This document shows, piece by piece, positions 36,755-46,532 of a DNA stretch of 64,000 nucleotides. Position 1 is the first letter of the stretch; every line of letters starts with the position of its first letter. Both the position numbers and the translations under genes were made by a program. The stretch covers positions 1 to 64,000 of the forward strand of contig NZ_BAKK01000009.1 in NCBI RefSeq assembly GCF_000614145.1. The letters are read 5' to 3'. This DNA is from Bacteroides faecichinchillae JCM 17102 (GTDB lineage Bacteria > Bacteroidota > Bacteroidia > Bacteroidales > Bacteroidaceae). A model generated the notes under the pieces. It had not been told where the DNA came from. It did not search any database and was given only the letters and a program-made list of their open reading frames with translations.

Positions 36755-38104
36755 TCATTTCTTAATTCGACGATCTTTCAGATAAACTCCGATAATATAG
36801 ATTGTAGTTAATAACTCTGCTAAAGGCACAGCCAGCCATATACCCGGCACTCCCAAAAAAGGAGGTAATGCGAAAAATCCTATTAACATAAAGATAACTC
36901 CCCGGAGAAGCGTAATAATTGTGGCTCTTCTTGCCCGTTCAATACTTTGATAATAACCTATTCCCACCATATTGAATGCGAAGAAGATGTAACCGATTGC
37001 AAAATAAGGAATTCCTTTTTCGGCAATCTCAAAAGCTGCGTAGCTACGATCAATGAATAGAGCGACAATGTATTGGCTACAAAGAGCAGTAATCGCGAAA
37101 AAACATATTCCACACAGTAAGGCTGTCCGTATGGAAAGATAAAGAGTCTCGCGTACACGTATCGGTAAATCAGCTCCGAAATTATAGCTGATAATTGGTT
37201 GGGTGGATTGTGCAATCGCATTATATACCATGAAAATAATTGGGAAGAAGTAGCAGACAATACTGAATGCAGCTACTCCATCTTCTCCCAGATGACGGAT
37301 GAATACGTAATTTCCCAGAAACATCATACAGGCGATGGAGGCTTCACTGATAAATGCAGAAATACCCAGTTTGATCATATAGCCAATGTTACGTATGGTT
37401 AGCAACAGACTTTTTTGGCTCAATTTAATACGGTTAAGTCTAATGTAATGGGAATATCCGGTGAGATAAACAATTGTCATTAGGCTTCCGACGGTAATCC
37501 CCAGACTGGTAGCGAACGCAGCACCCATTAATCCCCAGCCGAATTCGAAAATGAAAATATAATCAAGTATGATGTTTAGCACAGCAGAAACTGCATTGCA
37601 TAACATAGCATAATTGGGTGAACCGTCCAAACGGATGTAGAACATACCAGCATTCAGTAGTACATAAAAAACAAGGAAAGGAACATACCAGATCATATAC
37701 TCCACTACGTCAGGCATTAGTCTCTCAGAACTTCCGAGTAATCGTGCCAATGGTTCCACAAAATAAAAGCATAGAGCTGACATCACTAATATGATGATTA
37801 CTGAAACAGCCAGTGCTTGAGTAATATTGATACTCGCCACTTTGCGTTTTCCTTGGGACAGATGAATGGAGGCTACTACCGAAGCTCCAACTCCGAACAT
37901 CAGTCCGATACCAGTAGTGATCATAAACAGAGGAGCGGTAATATTAACGGCTGCTAATGCATCACTACCTATTCCTTTACCTACGAATATGCCGTCAGTG
38001 ATTACAAATATAGCAGAGAATACCATTCCCAATACCGTAGGAATCAGTAATTTACGGAACAACTTAGAGATGTCCATGCTACCGAGATCAATACTATCTT
38101 TCAT
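36755..38104 (-). CDS. MATE family efflux transporter
   Basis: 449 residues, twelve hydrophobic segments. Opening MDISKLFRKLLIPTVLGMVF and DGIFVGKGIGSDALAAVNI are MATE repeat one; repeat two starts near LGISAFISEASIACMMF, with AQSTQPIISYNFGA. The C-terminus is a short basic tail. Exports an unknown compound. A perfect 22-bp palindrome overlies its promoter, suggesting ligand-controlled expression. Confidence 0.92.
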   Translation of the reverse strand: MKDSIDLGSMDISKLFRKLLIPTVLGMVFSAIFVITDGIFVGKGIGSDALAAVNITAPLFMITTGIGLMFGVGASVVASIHLSQGKRKVASINITQALAVSVIIILVMSALCFYFVEPLARLLGSSERLMPDVVEYMIWYVPFLVFYVLLNAGMFYIRLDGSPNYAMLCNAVSAVLNIILDYIFIFEFGWGLMGAAFATSLGITVGSLMTIVYLTGYSHYIRLNRIKLSQKSLLLTIRNIGYMIKLGISAFISEASIACMMFLGNYVFIRHLGEDGVAAFSIVCYFFPIIFMVYNAIAQSTQPIISYNFGADLPIRVRETLYLSIRTALLCGICFFAITALCSQYIVALFIDRSYAAFEIAEKGIPYFAIGYIFFAFNMVGIGYYQSIERARRATIITLLRGVIFMLIGFFALPPFLGVPGIWLAVPLAELLTTIYIIGVYLKDRRIKK

Positions 38105-38138
38105 ACCTTTTTATCTTTTATTATTTTGAAAACGATTG

Positions 38139-38185
38139 CAAAGGTAGACTGAACAGGTGAGATAAAATTACCAATTGGTAATTTT
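38139..38185 (-). promoter_or_regulatory. MATE promoter with a 22-bp perfect palindromic operator
   Basis: Minus-strand -7 box TACCTTTG (38146-38139), 35 bases before the ATG. The position of the -33 box (about 38166-38169) lies inside a perfect 22-bp palindrome, 38164-38185, whose core is TTACCAATTGGTAA. Such overlap is the hallmark of regulation by a dimeric repressor or activator. Confidence 0.7.
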
Positions 38186-38341
38186 TATAGGCTGATCTCT
38201 TTAAAGTCTCCTCCCACTGTGGTAAAAATAATCGGTATTTTCACACGATTCCCTTTTATTCAGATAGTTGATAAGGCTATTTGAAAACAACTCGTAGATC
38301 AAGAAGGCGAATTTATGGATAACCCTCATTGAAGGGTATGT

Positions 38342-39097
38342 TTATTTTATGCGTACTCTCATCTCCTGAGCATCGAACGTGACAGACTCGTTCCGGAAAA
38401 GTCTTTCGATATGTCCACTAGTTATCATTTCGGGAGTAAGAAGGGAGTATAATTGCGGATTGTCTATCAACATGATAGAGTCACAAAGAGATAGAGCGAT
38501 ATCCAGATCATGCGTGGAGAAGATGATACATTTTCCTTTTTTCTCTGCCAATTTCTTGAGGAGCAGACACAGTTCATAGCGGTTAGGTAAATCAAGGAAA
38601 GCTGTCGGTTCATCAAGCAGAATAACGGGAGTATCTTGAGCAAGCGCTCTTGCAATCATGATACGTTGGCACTCTCCGTCTGACATTTTATCCATGGTCT
38701 TTTCAGCATAATCAGTCATACCTACCAATCGCATGGCTTCATCTACTTGCACTTTATCTTCCGATTGTAATTGTCCCAGCCAGTTGGTATAAGGAGCACG
38801 ACCTAATGACACGACATCTTCACAACGTAAATTGGCAATACGCACTTTATCAGTGGTTACAAAGCTAATATTACGCGCAAGTTCTTCCGGCTTGAGTAAC
38901 GAAATATTTTTATTTTTAAGAAGAATTTCTCCTTTCAAAGGCTTCTCCAATCCCATTATGGCACGAAGTAGTGTACTTTTTCCCGTACCATTGCGTCCTA
39001 ATAAAGCAATAAGTTGGCTTCCTGCAATTTGAGTGGAAACTTTATCCAACAGCGTACGCTGTCCATATCCTAGTGCAAGTTCTTTGAATTGAATCAT
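38342..39097 (-). CDS. btuD: cobalamin ABC transporter ATP-binding protein
   Basis: 251 residues. Walker A LLGRNGTGKSTLLRAI, signature MSDGECQRIMIARAL, Walker B PVILLDEPTAFLD and the switch histidine in IIFSTHDLDIAL. FecCD/BtuCD-type ATPase that powers cobalamin import through BtuC. Its start overlaps the btuC stop by 4 bases (ATGA). Last gene of the riboswitch-controlled operon; the vitamin assignment comes from that context. Confidence 0.88.
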   Translation of the reverse strand: MIQFKELALGYGQRTLLDKVSTQIAGSQLIALLGRNGTGKSTLLRAIMGLEKPLKGEILLKNKNISLLKPEELARNISFVTTDKVRIANLRCEDVVSLGRAPYTNWLGQLQSEDKVQVDEAMRLVGMTDYAEKTMDKMSDGECQRIMIARALAQDTPVILLDEPTAFLDLPNRYELCLLLKKLAEKKGKCIIFSTHDLDIALSLCDSIMLIDNPQLYSLLTPEMITSGHIERLFRNESVTFDAQEMRVRIK

Positions 39098-40110
39098 TTG
39101 ATTATACGCAGATTTTTAGCTATTACCCATAAAATAACCGGTACTCCCAGTAAGGCAGTAATACAATTGACCGGTAATAAAAACTTCTTCGCGATAATGT
39201 CACAAAGTAACATACTGATCAGGCCTGTCAGCATCGTGCCTGGTACTAGTACTCGATGGTCAGCATTATTGAATAATAGTCGTGTAATGTGTGGAACGGC
39301 TAGACCAATGAATCCTACGGGACCGCAAAAGGCAGTTACTGTTCCGGTCAATAGAGCAGTAGATAAGAAGATTAGAGTGCGTGAACGTTTAATGTTCATT
39401 CCCATACTACGGGCATAATTTTCACCTAATAACAATAAATTAAGTGCTTTAATACAAGCAATAGAAATTAGTAATCCAATAAATAATATGGGGATCATTA
39501 TACATAGTTGGGTAACAGTAATATGGCTAAGCGATCCCATTGACCATAAAGTAAACATTTTCAATTGTTCAGCGGAACTCAAATATTGTAATATCTGAAT
39601 AATAGCACCTGCTACATAACCGATCATTACTCCCATAATCAGAACACCCAAAATGTTTTTAACTTTCTGGCTGATGATGGCCACACCCACTAAAATAACA
39701 ACTGCACCTATCCAGCCCGAACCTACGACTCCCAGTGATTGTAATAATGGGAATTCAACCCAACCTAGTAATGGAGCGCCTAATATAAATAATGCTACTC
39801 CTAAACCGGCACCAGAGCTTACACCGAGCAGATAAGGATCTGCCAGTGGATTTTGAAATACTGTCTGCATCTGTAAGCCACTTACTGAAAGGGCTACACC
39901 GACCAGAACTGCAACTATTACTCGTAATAGTCGGATAGAAAATAAAATGTTGCGTGTCATTTCATCACATTCGCCTCCCGTAAATACAGCCCATATTTTG
40001 GAAATTGGTATGAAAGTGTCCCCTGTTACCATATCTGTTATTATTAATAATATAGCAACTATTCCTAAAACTATGAATAAGAGTGATATGGATCTGCGAT
40101 TCTGTTTCAT
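39094..40110 (-). CDS. btuC: cobalamin ABC transporter permease
   Basis: 338 residues, about ten membrane helices. FecCD-family signatures SGLQMQTVFQNPLADPYLLG and GVSSGAGLGVALFI, and FCGPVGFIGLAVPHITRLLF. Forms the membrane channel for the BtuD ATPase. ATGA overlaps on both sides indicate coupled translation with btuF and btuD. Confidence 0.9.
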   Translation of the reverse strand: MKQNRRSISLLFIVLGIVAILLIITDMVTGDTFIPISKIWAVFTGGECDEMTRNILFSIRLLRVIVAVLVGVALSVSGLQMQTVFQNPLADPYLLGVSSGAGLGVALFILGAPLLGWVEFPLLQSLGVVGSGWIGAVVILVGVAIISQKVKNILGVLIMGVMIGYVAGAIIQILQYLSSAEQLKMFTLWSMGSLSHITVTQLCIMIPILFIGLLISIACIKALNLLLLGENYARSMGMNIKRSRTLIFLSTALLTGTVTAFCGPVGFIGLAVPHITRLLFNNADHRVLVPGTMLTGLISMLLCDIIAKKFLLPVNCITALLGVPVILWVIAKNLRIIK

Positions 40111-41241
40111 TCTAAATGTCTATAATAATAAAGTGAATCGAATACAAGTTCCGGATGGAAAATATGAATGAGGTCACGTAGTACAATGTCTGGATGTACT
40201 ACTGCGGATTCCCAATAATCATTGCCACCTGTCGGAGTGAGTCGTAAATTATTGTTATATACAGCCTTTTCTTGTACTGCTTTTGCATCTGCGAATTTAG
40301 GATTCACAATTTTTAATTCATCCAATGTAGAAACAGAGCCTACATTAATCCAAAAATCTGCTTTTTGTATAAGTCCGTATGCTGTTTCCAGTCCGATAGG
40401 AGAGGAAATATTGGAATTGTTCTCTTTATAGATGTAGTCCGCACCCGCATCGGTAACTAGTTGTGCCATGTAACTTTGAGTTGAAGGCATAACCCAACTG
40501 TCGTTCCAAGGTGTATTGAACATGACTGTTGGGCGCTGGGTTATTGAATCTGTAAGGGATTTGAGTGCATAATAGCGTTTGGGTATTTCCTGAAATACTT
40601 CGATACCCTTTTCCCGACTGTCTGTTATTTCAGATAGGGCAACGAGCCATTCAGCTTTTCCAAGTGGTGATTCTTCAAGGTATTCACCAACATACATATA
40701 AGGGATAAATAGTTCTTTCAGTTTATCCGTTACGGCTGTTTGTTCATCTCCAATACCGTATAATAGGACGACATCCGGTTTTAATCCTAGTAATAATTCA
40801 TAATTGATCTCTGCGCCCATATCTTTAATTGAATCTTTATGTGCCGAATGTAGGGATTGGATATATAATCAATGCCGGATGCGCCAATAATTCGGTCGGT
40901 CTGTCCCAATATATCAAACATGGCAATGTAAGATGAGCCATACAAACGATACGTTTGGCCCCGGCGGAAATTACAGGTCCGGTAAACCCTGTAGGAGGAC
41001 GTTCTCCATGACGGGAAATGAAATAATACATTTCCACATCTTTGGCTCCTTGCCATGGGTTGGATACTTGTATCAAGGTACTTTGGATATTGTTCGCACC
41101 TAATATTTTGAATCCGGAAGCATATTGTGGAGTATATAATTCATGTTGAAATGCTTCCAAAAATGTTTTTTTACTGGGTATGCAACTAGCCAGAAAAAAT
41201 AGGCAGAGCATTGGGAAGTATGAAATAGAATATTTTGTCAT
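40107..41241 (-). CDS. btuF: cobalamin ABC substrate-binding lipoprotein (two apparent frameshifts)
   Basis: Three frames make one protein of about 378 residues. 40837-41241 has lipobox MLCLFFLASC and ISAGAKRIVCM. A middle segment holds GSSYIAMFDILGQTDRIIGA and NPYIRHIK. 40107-40820 holds DMGAEINYELLLGLKPDVVL, the clamshell fold and a conserved C-terminus. A base is missing near 40937, and an A is missing from a run at about 40835 (HIKDSIKDMG). Neighbours and riboswitch support B12 binding. The periplasmic-facing lipoprotein would hand cobalamin to BtuC. Confidence 0.86.
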
Positions 41242-41283
41242 ATTGTATGGGCTGATTCTATAATTATTATATTCTTTCTTATC

Positions 41284-43311
41284 TTATTTTTTCCATCGTG
41301 GATTGATACAGATTGTTAAACCATAATTTCTCCTTGGCATTGGACGACTTAATACTGATACATATTCTTCATTGAATAGATTGTAAACAGAAGCTTTAAT
41401 AGATACAGCAGTCTGTTTCCATCTGAACCTTTTTTCTAAAGAAATGTCGTTCATATAGTAAGGAATTAATTCATCTCGTCTGGTATACAGTTCATTACTT
41501 GAAGTAGTGTATCTTTTGCTATAATAATTATATTTATAGATTAGATAGAAATCTTTCCAACTTAATTGTCCCATAATAGCGGATGAATATTCGGGAATAT
41601 AAACAAGTTGTTTCCCTACAGATACATCTTCCGTACCAACCGGATCTCCGTTGTTAATAGCTTTTGTATGATTCCAGTTGGCATCCAGCCACAATGTCCA
41701 GTCGCCTAATCGCAATGATGCCTTTCCTTTAAGTTCGATACCATAACTATGAACTTGTTTTATGTTACGAGGAGTCCAATAGCCTTTAGGATGAACCACC
41801 CATAAAATCCAATTGTCAATATATGAGTCGAAAGCGGTAATTTCTCCTTTTAATGAGAAACATTCATCCGATTTTAATGTAAATTCGACTCCTGTATCAT
41901 ATGTGAATCCTTTTTCTGATAATAAGTCCGGATTTCCGCCGGGTTGAAAATAAAGATCGTTCAGAGTAGGGTAACGGTAATTGCGCGCTATAGAAGCTTT
42001 AAACATCAATCCATAGCGTGGCCAAAGTGTTATGTCAAGAAAACCGGCTGGTATGAAAGGAGTGAATTTGTCATCGTAGAATGTCTCTCGTAAGTCAACA
42101 GCCAGCCCTATACGGGAACAAGGACGATAGCGTATTGTTGCAAGTGCTGTTGCCTCGGGACGAGTCTCTTGATATCCCGGATGGTAAGCATTTACTTCTA
42201 AATTCTTACTATCTACATAATTGAATTTTCCATCTATGTATCCACCTATCATCCATTTCTCAGATGGAAGATATTCAGCATTTCCTGATACAAATCCTGA
42301 ATAAATATAGCTACTTGCATCTTGCATTCTACTCATTTGCTCTTCGCCTATTCTAATATCATACGTGTATAACATATGAGTATATGTATATCCCAATTTA
42401 CTGGATATCTTTAATTTTTCTGAGGTTTTGTCCCAACAGCCTACTCCGCGAAAAGTCGTTTCTTTTTGGCGGGTTTTATAATCATTGTCATTGCGTTGGT
42501 CGGTAGTAAGCATTGGAATACCACGATTGGAATTCATAAGCCAGGCAGCAAGTGAAAATTTATTGCCATCTTTACGATTATAGTAAAGCTCTTGTAATAT
42601 ATGAAAGTCTTGGTATTGGCAATTTTTATTTTTGGTTTTTTCAAAGTCCTTATTGTAACTGCCATCATCGTTTATTATTGCTTTTTCATAATTGGTGTAT
42701 TTAAAATCATTTTTTGAGTGTGCTAAATAGATGCGAGTGGAACTTTGCCATTTTTCTCCTCCATAACGGAAATGAAGAAAATCATCAAATGTTCGGTAAC
42801 TGCTGATACCTTGTATGAATTTTAAATCATATCCTTTAAATTTTTCCGGGCTTGTTCCTAATGTAATTGCACCTCCCAAACCACTGCCGGATACATTCAC
42901 TGAACTTGCGCCGTGCCACAAACTCATATCATCAACAAAATATGACGGAATAAGTGAGAAGTCTACTTGTCCCATCATTGGAGAATTGATATTCATTCCG
43001 TTCCAGAGTACCTGTGTGTGAGAAGGAGAGGTGCCGCGGAAAGAGGCGGTTGCCATAGTTCCTCTACCATAACTTTTAATAAAAATAGAGGTGTTTTGTG
43101 ACAATATATCCGCTAAGCTGTTAGTGATACTTTCGCGAAGGATAAGAGTGTCGAGTACGGTTTTTGTGGTTCCAATATCTTTAAATGGGCGTTTACCAAT
43201 AATCGTTATTGTGTCCAGACGTAGTTGCCATGCCACTTTATTGTCCTGCCCCTGAATAGAGAAGATACAACAGAATAGAAGTACTATACTTATCTTTATT
43301 TTATCTTCCAT
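41284..43311 (-). CDS. btuB: TonB-dependent cobalamin receptor BtuB
   Basis: 675 residues. Signal at the N-terminus, TonB-box-like segment (LDTITIIGKRP), plug with DILSQNTSIFIKSYGRGTMA and FRGTSPSHTQVLWNGM, then a 22-strand barrel ending in an aromatic-rich strand. Two bases after btuG. In Bacteroides BtuG sits on top of BtuB and passes vitamin B12 into it. It is distinct from the STN-bearing receptor at the start of the window. Confidence 0.9.
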   Translation of the reverse strand: MEDKIKISIVLLFCCIFSIQGQDNKVAWQLRLDTITIIGKRPFKDIGTTKTVLDTLILRESITNSLADILSQNTSIFIKSYGRGTMATASFRGTSPSHTQVLWNGMNINSPMMGQVDFSLIPSYFVDDMSLWHGASSVNVSGSGLGGAITLGTSPEKFKGYDLKFIQGISSYRTFDDFLHFRYGGEKWQSSTRIYLAHSKNDFKYTNYEKAIINDDGSYNKDFEKTKNKNCQYQDFHILQELYYNRKDGNKFSLAAWLMNSNRGIPMLTTDQRNDNDYKTRQKETTFRGVGCWDKTSEKLKISSKLGYTYTHMLYTYDIRIGEEQMSRMQDASSYIYSGFVSGNAEYLPSEKWMIGGYIDGKFNYVDSKNLEVNAYHPGYQETRPEATALATIRYRPCSRIGLAVDLRETFYDDKFTPFIPAGFLDITLWPRYGLMFKASIARNYRYPTLNDLYFQPGGNPDLLSEKGFTYDTGVEFTLKSDECFSLKGEITAFDSYIDNWILWVVHPKGYWTPRNIKQVHSYGIELKGKASLRLGDWTLWLDANWNHTKAINNGDPVGTEDVSVGKQLVYIPEYSSAIMGQLSWKDFYLIYKYNYYSKRYTTSSNELYTRRDELIPYYMNDISLEKRFRWKQTAVSIKASVYNLFNEEYVSVLSRPMPRRNYGLTICINPRWKK

Positions 43312-43313
43312 GT

Positions 43314-44387
43314 TTATTGATTGTTATATTGAAAGCAAAAGGCGCCTGGTGTAATGCCAACTTTGAATGTATCTACTGGTTCTCCTTTGGGAGTAAAACG
43401 ATAGATAACTCCTGGTTGTTGGTAATCTATAGCATCTGCCACATATACTTCAGATGTGTTGGGATCTACTGTTAGCCCATAATAAATACTATTGTTTGCC
43501 GGTGCTTTTAGAAAAGGACGCACTGGAACCCGAGAATCAGTTACATCCATGCACCAGATATCTTCTGAAATGAAATATAGAGTATCTCGTTCGCCGTTTA
43601 ATGCTACTTCAGATGCTCTTTTTTCTTTGTTAAAACTGTAAAATCTAGTAGCTTTTTGTGAAGCGGCATCTATTTTATAAAGAGTAGGCTCCTCATAATT
43701 ATAAGGACTACCTTCATATCCCCCATCGGTTATTGTCCATATTTGTCCGTATTTATCGAGGACGAGTGATGTAGGCTGTATGCCTACAGTGATTTCGTTT
43801 ACCACTTGGTCTGTTTCAGTATCTATCACCAGTATTTTGTTATCATAAGACCAACAGTTTGTGAATACATATTTTCCGTATTGTACCATTTGTTCTGTTG
43901 ACTGATGTCCTTTTGTTTCGATAGTTCCTGTCTTTTGTAAAGTTTGAGGATTGAATATGGTAATTGCTGAAGCGTATAGATCGGTAATGTATGCTTTTGT
44001 ATCACTTACAAAATGTATGTAACGAGGGGAAGTTAAATTTGTAATACCGCCCAATATCTCAAAAGTTTGCAGGTCTATCACATATACTGCTCCGGAATTA
44101 TTGACTACGACATAACCTTTGCCGTTGTGTACAGTCATTGATTGTGCTACATCACCCAATTTTCTCCCATTTGCACGAAAGAAAACATCATTTTCTATCT
44201 TTTTGGTTTCGGGATTATAATAGGAAAGGCTGGCATTGCCATATTGAAAATTCCCTTCATTGGTGATAAATAATCCGTTGCCGGAAATTTCAAAAGGCTT
44301 TTTATCAAATGGATCATAATCCATGCACGATGCTACGGCAAAGAATAAAAGAAGGATAGGAATAATGAACTGAGTCTTTTGCTTCAT
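43314..44387 (-). CDS. btuG: BtuG, surface vitamin B12-capturing beta-propeller lipoprotein
   Basis: 357 residues. Lipobox LFFAVASC, then repeats of a seven-bladed propeller: GLFITNEGNFQYGNASLSYY, GYVVVNNSGAVYVIDLQTF, KAYITDLYASAITIFNPQTL, KYVFTNCWSYDNKILVIDTE and more. This is the DUF5074/YncE-like form known as BtuG, which binds B12 with extremely high affinity in Bacteroides thetaiotaomicron and docks on BtuB. First gene after the cobalamin riboswitch. Confidence 0.9.
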   Translation of the reverse strand: MKQKTQFIIPILLLFFAVASCMDYDPFDKKPFEISGNGLFITNEGNFQYGNASLSYYNPETKKIENDVFFRANGRKLGDVAQSMTVHNGKGYVVVNNSGAVYVIDLQTFEILGGITNLTSPRYIHFVSDTKAYITDLYASAITIFNPQTLQKTGTIETKGHQSTEQMVQYGKYVFTNCWSYDNKILVIDTETDQVVNEITVGIQPTSLVLDKYGQIWTITDGGYEGSPYNYEEPTLYKIDAASQKATRFYSFNKEKRASEVALNGERDTLYFISEDIWCMDVTDSRVPVRPFLKAPANNSIYYGLTVDPNTSEVYVADAIDYQQPGVIYRFTPKGEPVDTFKVGITPGAFCFQYNNQ

Positions 44388-44586
44388 AATCTGCTGTTTA
44401 CCAAAATCTATGTATCATAGACATATTTATTCTTCGGAATTATTAACCAAAGTAATAATTGAATTTACAGTGAGCGGCAAACTAAGAAAAATGTCAATAG
44501 AAAAAGTCTTTCTGACACAAAGCGTATGTGAGAAAAAGGATTAATGAACTACTTCCTGAATGCCGCAGGAGTAAAATGCAAACGAA

Positions 44587-44776
44587 AGAGGCAGGTCTTC
44601 TGACTTATTCCCTTATTCGGTAGCGCCTTCCCAGAGAAGATTTCCAGTGACAATTTGCTCCAAATTGCATGATTTTGTAATCCATGCGGGAAAATACAGC
44701 AGCGGCTACTGTTACCGATTATCACGGTATTCCCTTTTGTCTCTTTCAGAGAACCACTTTCGTGGGTGCAAAGATA
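44587..44776 (-). ncRNA. cobalamin riboswitch upstream of btuG-btuB-btuF-btuC-btuD
   Basis: Minus strand. A -7 box TATCTTTG (44776-44769) leads directly into the aptamer. Landmarks: AAAGGGAATACCGTG, GCCGCTGCTGTATTTTCCCG, the B12-box-like GTCACTGG at 44651-44644, and GGAAGGCGCTACC, closing with AGAAGACCTGCC. These are the conserved parts of the adenosylcobalamin riboswitch. It would lower operon expression when B12 is plentiful. The ATG of btuG follows about 200 bases later. Confidence 0.92.
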
Positions 44777-44885
44777 GTCATCTTTTCTTAGATGATTATC
44801 TTTTTAATGAGATAAAGTAAGGAAGATCAATGTTGTTCTTCCTTACTTAAGATATTGAATAGATTTTAAAGAATCTCTTTCTCGC

Positions 44886-45935
44886 TTATAATGCGACAGC
44901 TATATCATCTATACAAAAATAAGCAGGAGTATTCATTCCATAATCTCCGATATCAGAACTATTCATAGAGAATTGGATTTTGTGTACTTTACCCAATGAT
45001 GATAGATCTACACGTTTCCATTCGGTTAACACACCTCCTGCATCTGACTTGCGAAAATCAGCTAGATAAGCCTCTACTTCACTTGTCTTCTCACCAGCTG
45101 CATTAAATCCTTGAATTGTTATTTTGAGCCAATCATTATCTTCAAAGGAAAACTTTTTAGCTGTATTATCACCTTGCAACATAGAAAGTGCAGCGTAACT
45201 ACTGTTGGCTATGTACAAATGGTCAATGATGTATTCTGCATTATCGTCTATAAAATCTATAGAAGTTGCTTCTTCTCCTGAAAAGGAACTGTAATAAACG
45301 ACAGCAAATGTTTTAGAATGGTTATGTCCACCGTTTTTCTGGTTATGGTCACCATAATATACACTACATTGATTAGTATATAGTTTTGTTTCTTTGTCAT
45401 TCCATTGAGAGATTGCAATACCTCCATTATAGAATTCGTTACTGGTATGGAAGAACAAACCGGATTCTAGATCGTCGTATCCACCATAAAGATATTCGCC
45501 TGTATAATCCGAATATAGGTTTTCTCCGTAAGAAGTCGGGCCTGCCAGATAACTCTCATCTGCATTTTCAAAAGTTACATAATGGAATACCTTTACTTCG
45601 AAAGAAGCATTCAAAGTCGATTGGTCATCTCCGGTAGCAACAATCTCGATTTTTCCACTTTTTAAGATATTAGCAGTTCCCTTTTGAGGGGCAACCACTG
45701 TCAGGATACCATCTTTGAGAGAAGTATTCCATCCTTCAGGTTGTTTGATGGCAGTTGAACTCACATTTTGCAGCTTAACTTCAAAAGTTCTACTTTCTGC
45801 ATAATTGAAGTCTTCGATAGAAGCAGCGGTAATCTTTAAAGAAGATTTTCCTTTGGGGATTGAATTATCATCCGAACAAGCAGCCAATAGGCATACTGTA
45901 ACTAAAAAGAGAAGATACTTTTTCATACGTTTCAT
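44886..45935 (-). CDS. btuH: BtuH-like surface cobalamin-binding lipoprotein (DUF4465)
   Basis: 349 residues, lipobox VTVCLLAACS. After an Ig-like N-terminal domain (about 25-115), a DUF4465 beta-sandwich follows: YGGYDDLESGLFFHTSNEFY, GIAISQWNDKET, FAVVYYSSFSGEEATSIDFI, AYFCIDDIAVAL. Bacteroides BtuH proteins with DUF4465 bind vitamin B12 at the cell surface. It has its own riboswitch, which firmly ties it to cobalamin. The symbol is by family recognition. Confidence 0.82.
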   Translation of the reverse strand: MKRMKKYLLFLVTVCLLAACSDDNSIPKGKSSLKITAASIEDFNYAESRTFEVKLQNVSSTAIKQPEGWNTSLKDGILTVVAPQKGTANILKSGKIEIVATGDDQSTLNASFEVKVFHYVTFENADESYLAGPTSYGENLYSDYTGEYLYGGYDDLESGLFFHTSNEFYNGGIAISQWNDKETKLYTNQCSVYYGDHNQKNGGHNHSKTFAVVYYSSFSGEEATSIDFIDDNAEYIIDHLYIANSSYAALSMLQGDNTAKKFSFEDNDWLKITIQGFNAAGEKTSEVEAYLADFRKSDAGGVLTEWKRVDLSSLGKVHKIQFSMNSSDIGDYGMNTPAYFCIDDIAVAL

Positions 45936-46087
45936 ATATAGTTAATAAATTATTGTCTCGCAAAAGAAAGCAAACAAAAGCTGCGTCAGACAATATTGTT
46001 TTTATATGATAGATGAAATGCTATCTGATATGAAGACAATGATCATCGGTGCTCTCGTTGCTCGCAAGAGTTATTCCTTTTTTGTAT

Positions 46088-46287
46088 AGGTAGGTCTTCT
46101 GACTCATTTCTTAATAGATACGCCTTCCCAATCTTGTTAAGACCAGTGGCTTTTTTTCTCTATATATTCCCCTATTAATAGGAGAAATGAAATTTACAGC
46201 AGCGAGAACTGTTGCCGGTTTACACGACATTCCCTTTTAATCTTTCCGTAGACATCTGTCGGAAAGAACCTTAACGGCACAAAGATA
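46088..46287 (-). ncRNA. cobalamin riboswitch upstream of btuH
   Basis: Minus strand. -7 box TATCTTTG (46287-46280), then AAAGGGAATGTCGTG, GCAACAGTTCTCGCTGCTGT, the perfect B12 box GCCACTGG (46150-46143), GGGAAGGCG and AGAAGACCTACC. Same aptamer class as the one at 44587-44776 but clearly diverged from it, so it is not a recent copy. Confidence 0.93.
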
Positions 46288-46415
46288 GTATTTTTTTGAG
46301 AATTGGAAAAGAAGTGTAATGTTAAATGTTAGAAGTGAGTATTTTATATAAAAAAGTTGAAGACATTTAATTAGGGAGTGTAAGGATAACATTGTGTAAG
46401 GATATAATTAGTGCT

Positions 46416-46423
46416 TAAATTTG
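46416..46423 (+). promoter_or_regulatory. -7 promoter element for cobQ
   Basis: TAAATTTG fits the consensus; a partial TTG box is 21 bases upstream. No riboswitch is seen on this strand, so cobQ may not respond to B12 directly. Confidence 0.45.
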
Positions 46424-46532
46424 CCTTTTTTACAGCCTTTTTCTCTTGAATCACTTTTATATTGTGTACTTTTACCACCTTAGAACTTGAAATCACTTTT
46501 TAGGTTATTTCAGATTAATGTGGTGTGGAAAA

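Noticed and set aside
40787..41056. Separate 89-residue gene within btuF
   Set aside because: It is the middle frame of btuF between two one-base losses; it reads continuously with the flanking frames.
46518..46532. Upstream ATG as cobQ start
   Set aside because: Adds only five residues not typical of the family; 46533 preferred, though not certain.
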